NCBI GenBank assembly: GCA_040755715.1
Contig: JBFLXN010000151.1
Coordinates: forward strand, 1 to 6,629
Source: JBFLXN01 sp040755715 [NCBI: Candidatus Edwardsbacteria bacterium]
GTDB lineage: Bacteria; Edwardsbacteria; AC1; JBFLXN01
DNA: 6,629 nucleotides
Direction of reading: 5' to 3'
Shown: positions 1-4,711 of the stretch, one piece after another
Layout: each line of letters opens with the position of its first letter
Position numbering within the stretch: the stretch's first letter is position 1
The notes under the pieces: model-generated
The model's input: the letters and a program-made list of their open reading frames with translations, nothing else
Database searches by the model: none
What the model was told of the DNA's origin: nothing
Translations under genes and position numbers: made by a program

Positions 1-8
1 ACCTCCTC
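1..8 (-). promoter_or_regulatory. Shine-Dalgarno of the next gene beyond the left edge
   Basis: On the minus strand these bases read GAGGAGGT, an almost complete match to the anti-Shine-Dalgarno of 16S rRNA. They lie 17 bases after the stop codon of the DUF4258 gene, and the window ends right after them, so a start codon is expected within about 5-10 bases outside. The unseen gene would be co-transcribed with the DUF4258 gene. From the usual context of DUF4258 proteins I infer a small antitoxin-like partner (YgiT-type zinc finger or HTH protein), but nothing of it is visible. Confidence 0.6.
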
Positions 9-50
9 GGAAATTTTTTGACATTTAAATTATATCATAATTTCCGAGGA
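4..50 (-). promoter_or_regulatory. Hairpin that can bury the downstream ribosome binding site
   Basis: Bases 4-15 (TCCTCGGAAATT) and 39-50 (AATTTCCGAGGA) are perfect reverse complements, 12 bp, separated by a 23-base loop. In the minus-strand transcript the 5' arm encodes part of the DUF4258 C-terminus, the loop carries its TAA stop (27-25), and the 3' arm contains GAGGA of the downstream Shine-Dalgarno. A ribosome terminating in the loop would melt the stem, so translational coupling is the natural reading. No U-tract follows inside the window, which argues against a simple terminator, though the sequence beyond base 1 is not visible. Confidence 0.55.
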
Positions 51-372
51 TACTCAAGAAATAATCAGACTGGAAATCACTATTTTTTGTTGGAATAAAT
101 AATTTTTCACCAGTAACTATTATAACAAGATTGCCATCTTCCTTAAATCTATAAATTACATGGACACTTCTCCCATCTCTTGCTGGCCCTTCAATTCTAT
201 ATCTTGTTCCTCTTATGTCTTCTGTCAATTTCTTTTCGATTCGTCCTTTCAGAATGACATTTTCAATCTCAGCACGCTCCAGTTTGTCATCAAGCATTTC
301 GTCTTCCGCATGTGCTGAAATGTAATAATCTCTACCAATAATCTTCTGCCGCATTCTTTGTATCTTTGCCAT
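25..372 (-). CDS. DUF4258 domain protein, possible toxin of a toxin-antitoxin pair
   Basis: This 115-residue protein carries a DUF4258-type core at about residues 16-87: an early ISAHAEDEM segment with a conserved His (H21), a short helix leading to LKGRIEKK, then RGTRYRIEG, DGRSVHVIY and a final beta strand NLVIIVT. Members of this family are small, often lie beside YgiT-type zinc-finger or HTH antitoxins, and are thought to be toxin-like; the activity here is inferred. The family usually continues with a TVY-like strand and a short tail. Here the sequence diverges after residue 87 into a roughly 28-residue tail, part of which is encoded by the arm of a hairpin. The start ATG at 372 has only a weak ribosome site (GAG about 10 bases upstream). 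The 180 bases upstream hold a HicB remnant, and a strong Shine-Dalgarno for a further gene follows the stop. Confidence 0.8.
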   Translation of the reverse strand: MAKIQRMRQKIIGRDYYISAHAEDEMLDDKLERAEIENVILKGRIEKKLTEDIRGTRYRIEGPARDGRSVHVIYRFKEDGNLVIIVTGEKLFIPTKNSDFQSDYFLSILGNYDII

Positions 373-406
373 TCCATTTTCTCAGGGTGCAATTTCGCCT
401 AAGGTT

Positions 407-530
407 TTACGGTACCAATTTTTTAACAGCTTTTTTAAAATCTTCAAGACTAACTTTTTCCTGGAATCATCACTATCTAGCCTCCTTCTACAAGTGGCTC
501 AAATAAAACAGTATAATTTAGGACTTTCAT
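407..530 (-). pseudogene. HicB-like antitoxin remnant
   Basis: A strong ribosome site (AAGGAGGT, 548-541) precedes ATG at 530, which opens MKVLNYTVLFEPLVEGG and then stops at TAG (479-477). That is the beta-strand opening of HicB/UPF0150 antitoxins, where EGG is normally followed by Tyr; TAG is one base from TAT or TAC. Reading on in the same frame gives IVMIPG, matching the usual strand before the LPG turn, and the frame then closes at a second TAG. In another frame, 466-407 encodes FQEKVSLEDFKKAVKKLVP and a stop, a protein-like tail. The likely history is a nonsense mutation plus an internal deletion in a hicB-type gene. No hicA partner is visible. It begins 22 bases after the membrane-subunit gene and may be read from that gene's transcript. 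With only about 24 family-like residues the assignment is reasonable, not proven. Confidence 0.55.
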
Positions 531-552
531 CGCTCCTAAAACCTCCTTTCTC

Positions 553-2589
553 TCACGATAGAGCAAACATCAGGATGATGGCTAAAATCATTCCTATTAC
601 CATCCACAAAAGATAGAATTGTGGCACACCTGTATGAATTCGGGAAAACGCCTCTACTAAACGACTAAATATTCTGACAAATGGCTTATAAAACCAGGTA
701 TCAATTTCCAGAGTCTTCTTCAGTCTGTTAGGACTCTTTATTTTTAATTTCGGCCAAACTGGATAAATTCCTTCTTGTGAATATGGTCCGAGTCGCAAGC
801 GGAAGAACTCCCTAAAAGGTGCATAATATCCCTGGGCTTTGTATTTTGTCTCCTCTGAACTATGTGCTTCTCCACAATACCAGGGAGAAACAGTTCTTCT
901 TGTGCTTGCTCCACTCTTGAAAATGAAGAGCAAAAAGAGAGTGAGTAGAATAAAAAGTGTTAGAATAATCAAGGGAGGATAATACCCCCCCCGGAAATCA
1001 ACCACGCCTAAAACTACTAAAAAGTGGTCAGAACCAAAAAGAAAACTAAATTTGGGCAAATATTCTTTTAATTTCAACTCTTGAGTTGCGGTATAAAAGA
1101 GAGAAAGAGGAATTACTGGCAGAAGTCCGAGCAAGAGGCAAAGCGAGCCCAAAATGCCCTGGGGAATTTTCATTGAAATTGGCACATCAGCCAATTTATC
1201 TCTGAAGGAACTTACCCCTAAGAAGGCACTGCCGACAAATTTAATTCCATAGGCTAAACTGACTACACTGATAAACAGCGCCAGAGCTCCTAACAGAAGA
1301 TAGAGGGGCATATTCACTCCAGCAGAAATCGCTCCCTGATAAATAAGCCACTTGCTAAAAAATCCTCCAAATGGTGGCAATCCACTGAGTGAGGCTAAAG
1401 CAAATAGAGAACTGAAAGCAGTAAGAGGCATCACCTTAGCCAAACCACCCATCTCTCTTAAATCACGATTTCCCACAGTGAAGAGAAGTGAGCCACTATT
1501 CAAAAAGAATAAAGATTTAAAAACTGCTTCGTTCACTAAATGAAAGAGTCCAGCCAAAAGAGCGATGGTAGCGATGACCGGGTCAATCCTCAGAAAGGCA
1601 ATACCCACACCCAAAGTTAAAAGAATGTAGCCAATTTGTCCTACACTGGAATAGGCTAAAAGTCTTTTGGAATCATTTTGGAATAAAGCGGTGATGCTCC
1701 CGACAAATAAAGAAAGTGTCCCAAAGACGGCAATTACTCCGCCCCAACTAAGAGAAAAATGAGAAATAGGCAGAAACTCAACAAAGATACGGAGTAATCC
1801 ATAGATACCTAATTTAGTCATAGTGCCAGCAAAAACCGCTGTTCCACTTGAAGGCGCTGCGGAATAGGCCTCAGGCAACCAATCACCAAAGGGGAAGACA
1901 CCCGCCTTAGTAGCAAAACCCAAGAAGAAGAAGAGAAGCAATAGATGAAGTAATGAAGGATTGCTTTCCAAGCAAGACATCATCCCTTGATGAAAAGCAG
2001 AAAAGGAAAAAGAACCTGTCTTTTGATAGAGAATAATCGCCGCAATGATTATTAGCATCGTCCCAATATGTACCATCAGAAAATACTTGAAACCCGCTCT
2101 CAGATTCACTTTCTGCTCATGTTCAAAGATAACTAAGAGATAAGAAACAAGACTCATTATCTCCCAGAAGACAAGGAAGAAGAAGAAATCGGAGACAGCC
2201 ACCACCCCAACAATTGAAGCGAATAACAAAAGTAAAAACGGATAGTAGGCTCCCAGATTTTTCTGGTATCTGAGCATGTATTCTTTTGAATAAAGGGTTG
2301 CACAGCTACCTATTATTGCTACTAAAAGGATAAAGATGGCGCTCAAAGAGTCAATTCTCAAATTAAGCTGGGCATTGAGGCCAGGGATAGTCAAAAGTGG
2401 TTTTGTGGAAGCGACTGTCCCACCGCTCAACACAGAGAGAGCCACCAAGAAAAGTCCCACTGAAGCCACTAGTTGGAAGGCGAAGGCGAACCAGCCGGCT
2501 AATCTCTTCTTGCTTCCTAAAAAAGCGGTAACAATTGTGCCCGCAAGTAAAGTTAGAAAAGAAACATATAAGATTTGTATGGAAGGCAT
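553..2589 (-). CDS. Proton-translocating membrane subunit, NuoL/HyfB/MrpA family
   Basis: This 678-residue, highly hydrophobic protein belongs to the proton-conducting transporter family (PF00361) shared by complex I subunits NuoL/M/N, Mrp antiporters and HyfB/HycC of group 4 membrane-bound hydrogenases. Visible family residues are Glu143 in FWEIMSL, Lys228 in GFATKAGVFPFGDWLPEA, Lys308 before RLLAYSSVGQIGY, His350 and Lys358 in FHLVNEAVFKSL, and Lys413 in PPFGGFFSKW; these correspond to the buried charged chain that moves protons. A hydrophilic stretch at about 560-635 (SPWYCGE, YYAPFREFF, WFYKPFVRIFSRL) and a last helix resemble the C-terminus of HyfB/HycC more than NuoL. The ATG has a good ribosome site (GAAAGGAG, seven bases upstream) and its own promoter. 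No other subunit of a hydrogenase, complex I or Mrp complex is in the window, so it is either an orphan subunit or distant from its partners. The exact subtype is uncertain. Confidence 0.88.
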   Translation of the reverse strand: MPSIQILYVSFLTLLAGTIVTAFLGSKKRLAGWFAFAFQLVASVGLFLVALSVLSGGTVASTKPLLTIPGLNAQLNLRIDSLSAIFILLVAIIGSCATLYSKEYMLRYQKNLGAYYPFLLLLFASIVGVVAVSDFFFFLVFWEIMSLVSYLLVIFEHEQKVNLRAGFKYFLMVHIGTMLIIIAAIILYQKTGSFSFSAFHQGMMSCLESNPSLLHLLLLFFFLGFATKAGVFPFGDWLPEAYSAAPSSGTAVFAGTMTKLGIYGLLRIFVEFLPISHFSLSWGGVIAVFGTLSLFVGSITALFQNDSKRLLAYSSVGQIGYILLTLGVGIAFLRIDPVIATIALLAGLFHLVNEAVFKSLFFLNSGSLLFTVGNRDLREMGGLAKVMPLTAFSSLFALASLSGLPPFGGFFSKWLIYQGAISAGVNMPLYLLLGALALFISVVSLAYGIKFVGSAFLGVSSFRDKLADVPISMKIPQGILGSLCLLLGLLPVIPLSLFYTATQELKLKEYLPKFSFLFGSDHFLVVLGVVDFRGGYYPPLIILTLFILLTLFLLFIFKSGASTRRTVSPWYCGEAHSSEETKYKAQGYYAPFREFFRLRLGPYSQEGIYPVWPKLKIKSPNRLKKTLEIDTWFYKPFVRIFSRLVEAFSRIHTGVPQFYLLWMVIGMILAIILMFALS

Positions 2590-2613
2590 TTATTTACTCC
2601 TTTCGTTATTAGT

Positions 2614-2643
2614 ATTATATGCAAAAAATCTCTTATAAGTCAA
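2614..2643 (-). promoter_or_regulatory. Sigma-70-type promoter of the membrane subunit gene
   Basis: On the minus strand TTGACT (2643-2638) and a perfect TATAAT (2619-2614) are separated by 18 bases. Transcription would begin near 2607, giving a leader of about 18 bases that contains only the ribosome binding site before ATG at 2589. It starts 13 bases after the apparent ancestral stop of the methyltransferase reading frame (2657), so the antiporter gene appears to be its own transcription unit. Confidence 0.65.
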
Positions 2644-2656
2644 CATTTTTCTCAAT

Positions 2657-2763
2657 TCATTTTCTCTGGGATGCTATGGCCACTCGGTTTGCCTGTTTGC
2701 GAAGTCCAGCCTTTTGTATTTTTTGTCCGGCTCGATTACTCTTCCAGCTTCCATCAGGATTTT
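2657..2763 (-). pseudogene. Frameshifted C-terminal tail of the methyltransferase gene
   Basis: Just past the early stop of the methyltransferase ORF, another frame is open and protein-like: it begins NPDGSWKSNRAGQKIQKAG, continues through LRKQANRVAIASQRK and ends at TGA (2659-2657). Removing one base from the A-rich stretch at about 2760-2775 (three runs of four A on the minus strand) joins it to the upstream frame as RVKQKR-NPDGSW. The simplest reading is a one-base insertion in a homopolymer, real or from sequencing. A second, less basic frame (ILMEAGRVIEPDKK) is also open here, so the choice rests on composition and on the stop fitting just before the next promoter. Confidence 0.45.
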
Positions 2764-3182
2764 CTCTTTTGTTTTACTCGGTAAATATGTTTGCTTTTCT
2801 CTCTAATTAAAGAAAGTTGTCTCTCAGCATTCATTTCTTTTTCTTTAGGAGTTTTAGACCAATAACCTTCTTCTTTACGTTGTTTGAAGGTCTTAACTAC
2901 TCTATGCTTTTGTATTTCTAATTCAATTTTGGTTCTTTCGTTTTCGCAGGAATTTAGTCGCTCTTCTGCCATTCTTACATATTCGGGACTAATTTCAATT
3001 CCGATATAATCACAGCCTAGGAGTTTTGCCGCCACTAAGCTGCTTCCACTACCGCAGTAAGGATCAATTACAAGTCCTTTATTCCCATTCAAAATGGAAT
3101 AAATTACCCTAATAGACAATGCTACAAGTAACAAAGCGTGTTTAGGTTTTAATTCCTCACCTACTAACTTATGGATTACCAT
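2754..3182 (-). CDS. N4/N6 DNA methyltransferase, SAM-binding half only
   Basis: This 142-residue ORF contains the SAM-binding motif I region of class-beta DNA methyltransferases (PF01555): LVIDPYCGSGSSLVAAKLLG (about residues 37-56), then DYIGIEISPEYVRMAEERL (58-76), followed by a charged tail. Such enzymes methylate adenine N6 or cytosine N4, usually in restriction-modification or as orphan regulators. In this class the catalytic (D/S)PP(Y/W) motif lies N-terminal to motif I, and that half is absent: the preceding ORF shows no such motif. The start overlaps the upstream gene by seven bases (ATGGTAA), which suggests translational coupling and that this start is used. The end is probably premature through a frameshift; the original frame may have run to 2657. 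It may be a broken gene, or a subunit that needs a partner encoded elsewhere. Family assignment is firm; activity is doubtful. Confidence 0.72.
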   Translation of the reverse strand: MVIHKLVGEELKPKHALLLVALSIRVIYSILNGNKGLVIDPYCGSGSSLVAAKLLGCDYIGIEISPEYVRMAEERLNSCENERTKIELEIQKHRVVKTFKQRKEEGYWSKTPKEKEMNAERQLSLIREKSKHIYRVKQKRKS

Positions 3183-3439
3183 TTTAATATCTTTTCCAAT
3201 ACTTTATTAATATTTTCGCGACTTTTTTCGTTTATCGCAATTCGCAAGTTTTTCAACTCCTTTGAATATCTTTTTTTGATAGGTGATAAAGTGACTTCTT
3301 GTATAAATTCATATAGGTATATACAATCATCCCAATGTTCAGAAATAACCTCTTGCCACAATCGTCCCAGATTGAAAACAAAACTATCATTTAGATATGC
3401 ATCCGCCAATTTCTTTTTTATTATAGTTATTTTTTTCAT
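3176..3439 (-). CDS. Small protein of unknown function in the nuclease-methyltransferase cassette
   Basis: I do not recognise this 87-residue protein. It is rich in Lys, Glu and aromatic residues and looks mostly helical: a basic start (MKKITIIKKKLADAY), a Trp/Tyr/Phe-rich middle (LGRLWQEVISEHWDDCIYLYEFIQEV, about residues 25-50) and a charged helical end (about 58-86) finishing EKILKW. There is no Cys/His zinc site and no methyltransferase motif. Position is the main argument that it is real: its stop overlaps the methyltransferase start by seven bases, and its ATG would overlap the ancestral nuclease stop as ATGA once a 14-bp duplication upstream is removed. The ribosome site is weak (GAGAG about 12 bases upstream), as expected for a coupled gene. 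An immunity, specificity or adaptor role is possible but speculative. A sampled 60-base stretch at its 3' end (3181-3240) is about 23% GC, well below gpsA. Confidence 0.6.
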   Translation of the reverse strand: MKKITIIKKKLADAYLNDSFVFNLGRLWQEVISEHWDDCIYLYEFIQEVTLSPIKKRYSKELKNLRIAINEKSRENINKVLEKILKW

Positions 3440-3466
3440 TGTTTTGGGCTCTCTAATTTTCTATTT

Positions 3467-3494
3467 TTCAGATGTTTTTCTTCAGATGTTTTTC
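3467..3494. repeat. 14-bp tandem duplication at the nuclease stop codon
   Basis: TTCAGATGTTTTTC (plus strand) occurs twice head to tail, at 3467-3480 and 3481-3494, with no mismatch. Fourteen is not a multiple of three, so the duplication shifts the frame and creates the current TGA at 3470-3468. With one copy removed the frame reads EKHLKNRKLESPKQ and ends at TGA (3438-3436), sharing ATGA with the start of the next gene. Confidence 0.9.
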
Positions 3495-4199
3495 TATGGT
3501 ACCTCTGGGTAATAATTTTATCAAGCTCTTCAATTCACATACTTCAAACCTATGTGGGCAATCATTCCAATCATGTAACCAACAAACAATAATATCACAA
3601 TCTTCCAACGGATGTTTATGCTGCTTATATTGCGAACTTCTATATTCAAATTCAACGAACTCCCTACTCCAACCCCTTCCATTGAATCGTCTAATTGTCG
3701 CATCAGGAAAAGTGCTTCTAACTTCTTCTACTATCATTCCCAATTCTTCAAACACCATTCCAAAAAGAAGTACAACCCCAAGTTCATTAACTGGTGCATA
3801 AATAAGACCACCATAATTTATTGGCTCACCAACCGTTGAGATTTCTCTACCCTTTTTCTTACTTATCTTGATTTGCTGTAATGCTCTTTCTGTAGACAAC
3901 TCGTATTTTTGTGGCTTGAGACGAAAACGATATCGCTTTTGGGGCGTGAGCGGTTCTATGGTTATAAAATCACCAGGCTTTGCATTAAGTGTTTTATACC
4001 AACCCTTAACACCAAAAAAACGATTTTGTTGTGGATCAAATGTAAGTGGATACACGACATCATTATCATCAAACACAGCTTCAATTTTAATGCTTTTCTT
4101 TTCTATGGGAAATGCATTCCTATATTCTTTCGCTATCGGAATAATTCCATAATTCAAATATACTTGCGTAAGTTTGCTAACTATTCCTTTGTTTTTCAT
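3468..4199 (-). CDS. Putative nuclease: possible B3-like N-terminus and PD-(D/E)XK-like C-terminus
   Basis: I choose ATG at 4199 (243 residues) instead of an upstream one at 4277 because GAGAG lies about eight bases before it and the extra N-terminus looks non-coding. Residues 25-97 form a beta-rich unit ending FFGVKGWYKTLNAKPGDFITIE, which resembles B3-like DNA-binding domains of restriction enzymes; this is a weak fold-level guess. Residues 125-230 are much more distinctive: INYGGLIYAPVNELGVVLLFG, Glu151-Glu152, FPDATIRR, an acidic strand FVEFEYRSS (183-189), His194/His196, CDIIVCW with Asp202, and FEVCELKS with Glu222 and Lys224. The Asp...Glu-x-Lys order fits a PD-(D/E)XK nuclease core, as in restriction endonucleases and related uncharacterised proteins. 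It heads a cassette with a small protein and a methyltransferase fragment. The last residues are altered by the tandem duplication. A sampled stretch is about 37% GC. Confidence 0.72.
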   Translation of the reverse strand: MKNKGIVSKLTQVYLNYGIIPIAKEYRNAFPIEKKSIKIEAVFDDNDVVYPLTFDPQQNRFFGVKGWYKTLNAKPGDFITIEPLTPQKRYRFRLKPQKYELSTERALQQIKISKKKGREISTVGEPINYGGLIYAPVNELGVVLLFGMVFEELGMIVEEVRSTFPDATIRRFNGRGWSREFVEFEYRSSQYKQHKHPLEDCDIIVCWLHDWNDCPHRFEVCELKSLIKLLPRGTIEKHLKKNI

Positions 4200-4251
4200 T
4201 TTATTTTCTCTCTCTGATTTTCTAACCTTGTAGGAGTATAAAATGTTACCT

Positions 4252-4281
4252 ATTATAAGTATCTTGTTTAAAACCATTATA
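4252..4281 (-). promoter_or_regulatory. Possible promoter region of the nuclease cassette
   Basis: Two perfect TATAAT hexamers lie on the minus strand at 4281-4276 and 4257-4252, 53-82 bases upstream of the chosen nuclease start. Neither has a convincing TTGACA partner at 16-18 bases, and the region is AT-rich, so chance matches are possible. The position after the tRNA terminator candidate and before the cassette supports a promoter here. Confidence 0.3.
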
Positions 4282-4285
4282 TCCT

Positions 4286-4310
4286 AAAAAATTTTTTCCC
4301 CTGTTCGGGG
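4286..4310 (-). terminator. Weak intrinsic terminator candidate after tRNA-Pro
   Basis: On the minus strand CCCC-GAACA-GGGG (4310-4298) is followed by six A and then six T (4297-4286). The stem is only four G:C pairs and the U-tract is displaced by the A-run, so it is a poor intrinsic terminator. A second small hairpin (CTTTT-CCCG-AAAAG, 4346-4333) lies between it and the tRNA. Together they are the only termination signals seen between the tRNA and the nuclease. Confidence 0.35.
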
Positions 4311-4369
4311 TAATCCCGCTACGAAGTGGTCCCTTTTCGGGAAAAGATGCCAAGCAAAGAAGCAGGACA

Positions 4370-4445
4370 TCGGGGCGATCGGATTTGAACCGATGACCCC
4401 CAGCCCCCCATGCTGGTGCGCTAAACCGGACTGCGCCACGCCCCG
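4370..4445 (-). tRNA. tRNA-Pro (anticodon GGG)
   Basis: The 76 bases fold as a complete cloverleaf on the minus strand: acceptor CGGGGCG/CGCCCCG (7 bp), D stem GCGC/GCGC with loop AGTCCGGTTTA, anticodon stem CCAGC/GCTGG with loop ATGGGGG, variable loop GGGTC, T stem ATCGG/CCGAT with loop TTCAAAT, and discriminator A. T33 is followed by GGG at 34-36, which reads the proline codons CCC and CCU. The C1:G72 pair and A73 are identity elements of bacterial tRNA-Pro. The genomic bases after A73 are TGT, so CCA must be added after transcription. It lies downstream of the merR-like gene on the same strand. Confidence 0.97.
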
Positions 4446-4455
4446 TCAGAAATAC

Positions 4456-4649
4456 AAACTCTAAATCCGAAATTCTAAACTCTAAATCACCACCTACGGC
4501 AGGAGCCCGCTGTAGCGGGACAAAACTCAAATTTTCTAAACTGTTTTAAGTTTTGCCCTTTTGAATTTTGCCCGTCCTCCGTAGCAATGGCTCTGCTACT
4601 GCGGAGGATGGAGATTTGTTTAGGATTTAGTGTTTAGAGTTTAGTGTTT
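4456..4649. repeat. Long imperfect inverted repeat between merR and tRNA-Pro
   Basis: The left arm (4456-4488) is built from AAACTCTAAAT-like words and the right arm (4613-4649) from their complements (GTTTAGAGTTTA). TAAACTCTAAA matches exactly on both sides. Inside are two GC-rich hairpins: CCCGC-TGTA-GCGGG (4506-4519), and TCCTCCG plus TAGCA pairing with TGCTA plus CGGAGGA (4575-4608) with a three-base bulge. Between them a second AT-rich inverted pair (CAAAACTCAAA against TTTTGAATTTTG) is visible. This nested structure fills nearly all of the 266-base gap and contains no credible gene. It looks like a non-coding mobile or REP-like element. Confidence 0.55.
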
Positions 4650-4679
4650 TTGAAATGCTTGCTACTCGCTACTATTTTA

Positions 4680-4709
4680 AGTATATCAAAATTGTCAACA
4701 AAAAATCAA
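4680..4709 (-). promoter_or_regulatory. Possible promoter downstream of merR, toward tRNA-Pro
   Basis: On the minus strand TTGATT (4709-4704) and TATACT (4685-4680) are 18 bases apart. A perfect TTGACA (4698-4693) with TAAAAT only 13 bases on overlaps them. It lies just after the merR stop, about 235 bases before the tRNA, so a tRNA transcript from here would cross the inverted-repeat region. Evidence is limited to these hexamers. Confidence 0.25.
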
Positions 4710-4711
4710 GC

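Noticed and set aside
18-43. Plus-strand TTGACA with an AT-rich stretch that could be a promoter
   Set aside because: It lies in the hairpin loop and would drive transcription against all genes; no good -10 at 16-18 bases.
1352-1543. 63-residue plus-strand ORF
   Set aside because: It is antisense inside the membrane subunit gene, whose frame is well conserved.
2336-2638. 100-residue plus-strand ORF
   Set aside because: It is antisense to the start of the membrane subunit gene and its promoter, with no ribosome site or family features.
3171-3512. 113-residue plus-strand ORF and other plus-strand ORFs between 3472 and 4217
   Set aside because: They are antisense to the 87-residue gene and the nuclease, with composition typical of reverse-frame readings of AT-rich coding DNA.
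4200-4277. N-terminal extension of the nuclease (start at 4277)
   Set aside because: The first 26 residues overlap the promoter-like AT-rich region, no ribosome site precedes 4277, and the downstream ATG at 4199 has GAGAG at a good distance.
4246-4530. 94-residue minus-strand ORF across the tRNA
   Set aside because: It runs straight through tRNA-Pro and two non-coding hairpin regions; its residues are translations of RNA and repeat sequence.
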